Of a stretch of 64,000 nt of DNA, positions 61,350 to 64,000 are shown one piece after another (position 1 is the first letter of the stretch; the number at the start of each line of letters is the position of its first letter). The notes beneath the pieces were generated by a model. It was not told where the DNA came from. It searched no databases and was given only the letters and a program-made list of their open reading frames with translations. Source of the stretch: Pipra filicauda (lineage: Eukaryota; Chordata; Aves; Passeriformes; Pipridae); assembly GCF_003945595.2 (NCBI RefSeq), contig NW_024104446.1, forward strand, positions 186,001-250,000, given 5' to 3'. The position numbers and the translations under genes were made by a program.

Positions 61350-64000
61350 AGTAAATGGCATCAGTAAAATGTACCCACCAGGTCACATTCAGATTTAGAT
61401 ATCTCCCATTCAGTTTATCTCTTCTCCATTTATTATATTCTTATGTCTATCACCAATTTCCTGACATATTTTATTTCTAGTACAATAGAATAGGCAAGGG
61501 GAAGGTATTAAATAAAACAGAGTTAATATTGTTGAACAAGTTTATTTGAATACTGATGCAGTCCTTATGAAAAATTTCAGGCTTATACTTAAATCTGTTC
61601 TGTAACTAAATGAAATCTGTTTCTGGTGAAAGAAGGCTTAGAATATTTCTATTGCACAAAACTGATGCTGCTTTGCAGCAAACTGTTATGGTTGTGTGGT
61701 GAGGAAAAATAGCTTTAAATCTGAAACTAACTTTTAATATCATATGAATCTAACTTTTCTGGCAGACACGTCTCATACAAGGTCAGTAAAAAAGTATCTT
61801 TTGAAAATGTCTCAGAATATCCTATGAGCTTCATAAGTCCACACAGCTTAGCTTTCCCTAATTAAACAAACACTAAAAAACACTACCATTTTCCTGCAAG
61901 AATAAAAGGAAAAGTAATTCCTTATACCCTGTTTTCTATTAACTACACTCAATCCTTTATAAAAGACAATATATCTTCTTTAGCATACAAAGCAAAAATA
62001 AGGAGTTCATATATAAAGCGATTCGTGAGCAATCAACATTCAATATTCAGGCTATTCATCACAGCCCCCAACCACAGGAAGAATTTGTTTTCATTGAGAC
62101 ATGAATACTGAGTTAATGATAGGGGTCTGAAAATAAGGTACCTCAGACATGAAAAAATTACCCTAATCTGACTAATTCTAGAACTAAATTTTCTACAAAA
62201 ACTGAGCTTACAGCAACACTTTAAAAAACTCATTTAGAAGGTTTCCATTACACATTTCTCAAATGAAGGCATTTCTACACAACTTAAAAGAGTATAAGTA
62301 AAATAGATCTTCCAAAGCTAAGGAGGAGAAATAGAAAACTCGGGGTTCCAATGACACTTCAGCAGAAGCCAGAACAGCGGATGCTGTTGCACAGCTACTG
62401 TCAGTGGTGCTTCCTACCACCAGGAAGAGTGATGGTGCCGATGTGATGGTGAAAGGCATTTTGGATTCCTAACATAGAAGATAGATGAGAATGAGGAAAT
62501 CATTTCCGTTTCTTGTCTGTTTACAGTTTTGATCCAGGGCAGGCAGAAAATCACAATTATTCTTATCAATAGAATAATACTAATAAATGCCCATGTTTAA
62601 GTCCCTCTGCTTGTGTGAAAGGGGAATTTTTTAAAGAAAATGGGTAGAAAGTGAGACAATGGAATGGGAAGAGAAAAAGGCTTATTTGACAGCAGGAAAA
62701 CAAAAAAGACAGATGCTATATGATAAAATAGATTCAGACCACAGACATGAGAAACAGAAAGAAGCCTACCCTTTAGCACACACATAAATACTACTTTTTT
62801 TTTCTTCAGAAGACCTTAGCATATAACTTCAGATTAGAAAAAGTAGCTATGTAACTACATGCTGCTCAATGATGCTTAAACCAGAGCAATTACCAGTATT
62901 CTGTTTGTGGAGACAAGGGATGATTCAAAAGAAAACAAAATAATCAAAAAGAATACTTTTTACACTAAACATCTATACCTCCTACCCAGAGGATTAAAGA
63001 GACCTTCGTTTTGGAAGGCAAGATGACTAATGAAGACAGAAAATTCTTTTGTTTTTTCTGTTTCTGAATAATGGAATGCTTCACTGAGGGAAATAAAGTG
63101 CACAGAAATATGGGAGTATACTATTACAGAAATCTGGAATTAGAACATAGAATTTTTAATTAAACTTTGCTTTGAAAACTTCCTTGATGACTGTGATGTA
63201 CGAATAAATCATTCTGACTACTTTGCAAGATGGAACTCAGTGGTACAAATGTTTTACACTTGGAATATCTGAAACCGAAACAAAAACAAAATTACAGCCC
63301 TACTAGGACTTAAAATCCTAATATAAATTTTTAATGTATCACCCTCATTTATATAAAAAATAGTATTATCTATGTTCTTGATCTCAAAGAATCCTGGGTC
63401 AGTTCAAGGCTCTTCACAGCGTATTTTATACGCATTTCATATAAGCTATCTTCAGAGAAAGAGGGATGAAACAGAGCAATAGTTTACACTGTCAGGCAGC
63501 AAAACTGTCATCATACATGAAAAACAAAGTAAACAAGGACATAAGAAGAGAAACATTTTCTTTAAAAGTCACATTTGGTAGAAACACCATGCTCTTTTGC
63601 TTATCAAGCACTTTCTTCATAGCTGCACTTTCACTAACCTCAAAACTGAATTCCACCATTACCTCAGTTTAATAGTTAAAATGAAATTGATTTGTAACAT
63701 ATTTCAATTCATAAACTGCAATCAATAAAAACATAATACTTCCTATCAACCCTTATAATATCTTTTAATATATTTCCATGTCTTTCCTTTTCTTCCATTA
63801 GTTTCTTCAGCACAACAGCAATCTCAGCCTATGACCTGAAGGAGACTCTACTCCAATTCTCCTCTTGAAACCTCTTAGCTCTAACCTTGAAGAGCTTTTA
63901 TTTCTCTTTTGAGCTCTAGTATGTAGTTCTGAAACACTTTCAACACCATTCTTATCTTCTCAGAGTACAGTAATAGCCCAGTGCAGCAAAGATTTTCAAG
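61350..64000. other. Plain intron sequence
   Basis: AT-rich. A somewhat GC-richer, CpG-bearing patch lies at about 62335-62460. The preceding ATRNL1 ectodomain exon was not found here. Confidence 0.55.

Larger units (their letters stand above)
39395..64000 (-). other. ATRNL1: ATRNL1 upstream intron (partial, runs off right edge)
   Basis: This is at least 24.6 kb of the intron before the 39333-39394 exon. In attractin-family proteins the residues just before IAFSQH are an aromatic/Trp-Pro-rich ectodomain segment. I looked for it on the minus strand here and did not see it, so the preceding exon should be right of 64000. The intron carries CR1 copies at 47551, 55575, 56805 and 60731, microsatellites and several strong inverted repeats. 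Confidence 0.85.

Overview
This window is vertebrate nuclear DNA, almost certainly from a bird. It is AT-rich and almost entirely non-coding. Its main dispersed repeats are CR1 LINE copies that end in the avian-type octamer tail (ATTCTRTG-like). It also has one LTR of a type common in birds and a faint MIR-like remnant. There is no L1/Alu-type load and no bacterial gene organisation; the many 60-115 aa open frames are chance openings in AT-rich DNA or pieces of CR1.

The host gene can be named. Two short minus-strand exons with clean splice sites (39333-39394 and 19374-19452) join in phase. Together they encode the juxtamembrane segment, the transmembrane helix and the first cytoplasmic residues of an attractin-family protein. 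The residues fit attractin-like 1 (ATRNL1) better than ATRN. ATRNL1 is a very large gene with huge introns, so the window is three pieces of ATRNL1 intron around two tiny exons, transcribed right to left. The exon before (ectodomain) should lie beyond 64000, and the exon after (cytoplasmic tail) left of position 1.

Layout: 1-19373 is part of the downstream intron. It holds a diverged local duplication (about 5400-5810 and 9130-9530), an exon-like open segment on the opposite strand (6021-6169), CR1 copies and a MIR-like fragment. 19453-39332 is the intron that splits the transmembrane helix. It carries the most striking object here, a 297-bp GC-rich insertion at 29999-30295. This has an internal tRNA-type Pol III promoter (A and B boxes), a 3' hairpin, no A-tail and a perfect 13-bp target-site duplication: a tRNA-derived SINE. 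The same intron has a bird LTR (36380-36976) and a possible truncating cassette exon (32176-32274). 39395-64000 is part of the upstream intron, with four CR1 pieces, a second possible truncating cassette exon (45377-45410) and several strong inverted repeats.

The best candidate for something poorly described is the SINE. Young SINEs are rare in birds, and this copy keeps 13 CpG sites in an otherwise CpG-poor intron. A second idea, clearly inferential, is that the two cassette-exon candidates flanking the transmembrane exon could yield ATRNL1 isoforms cut off at the membrane, as happens in human ATRN.
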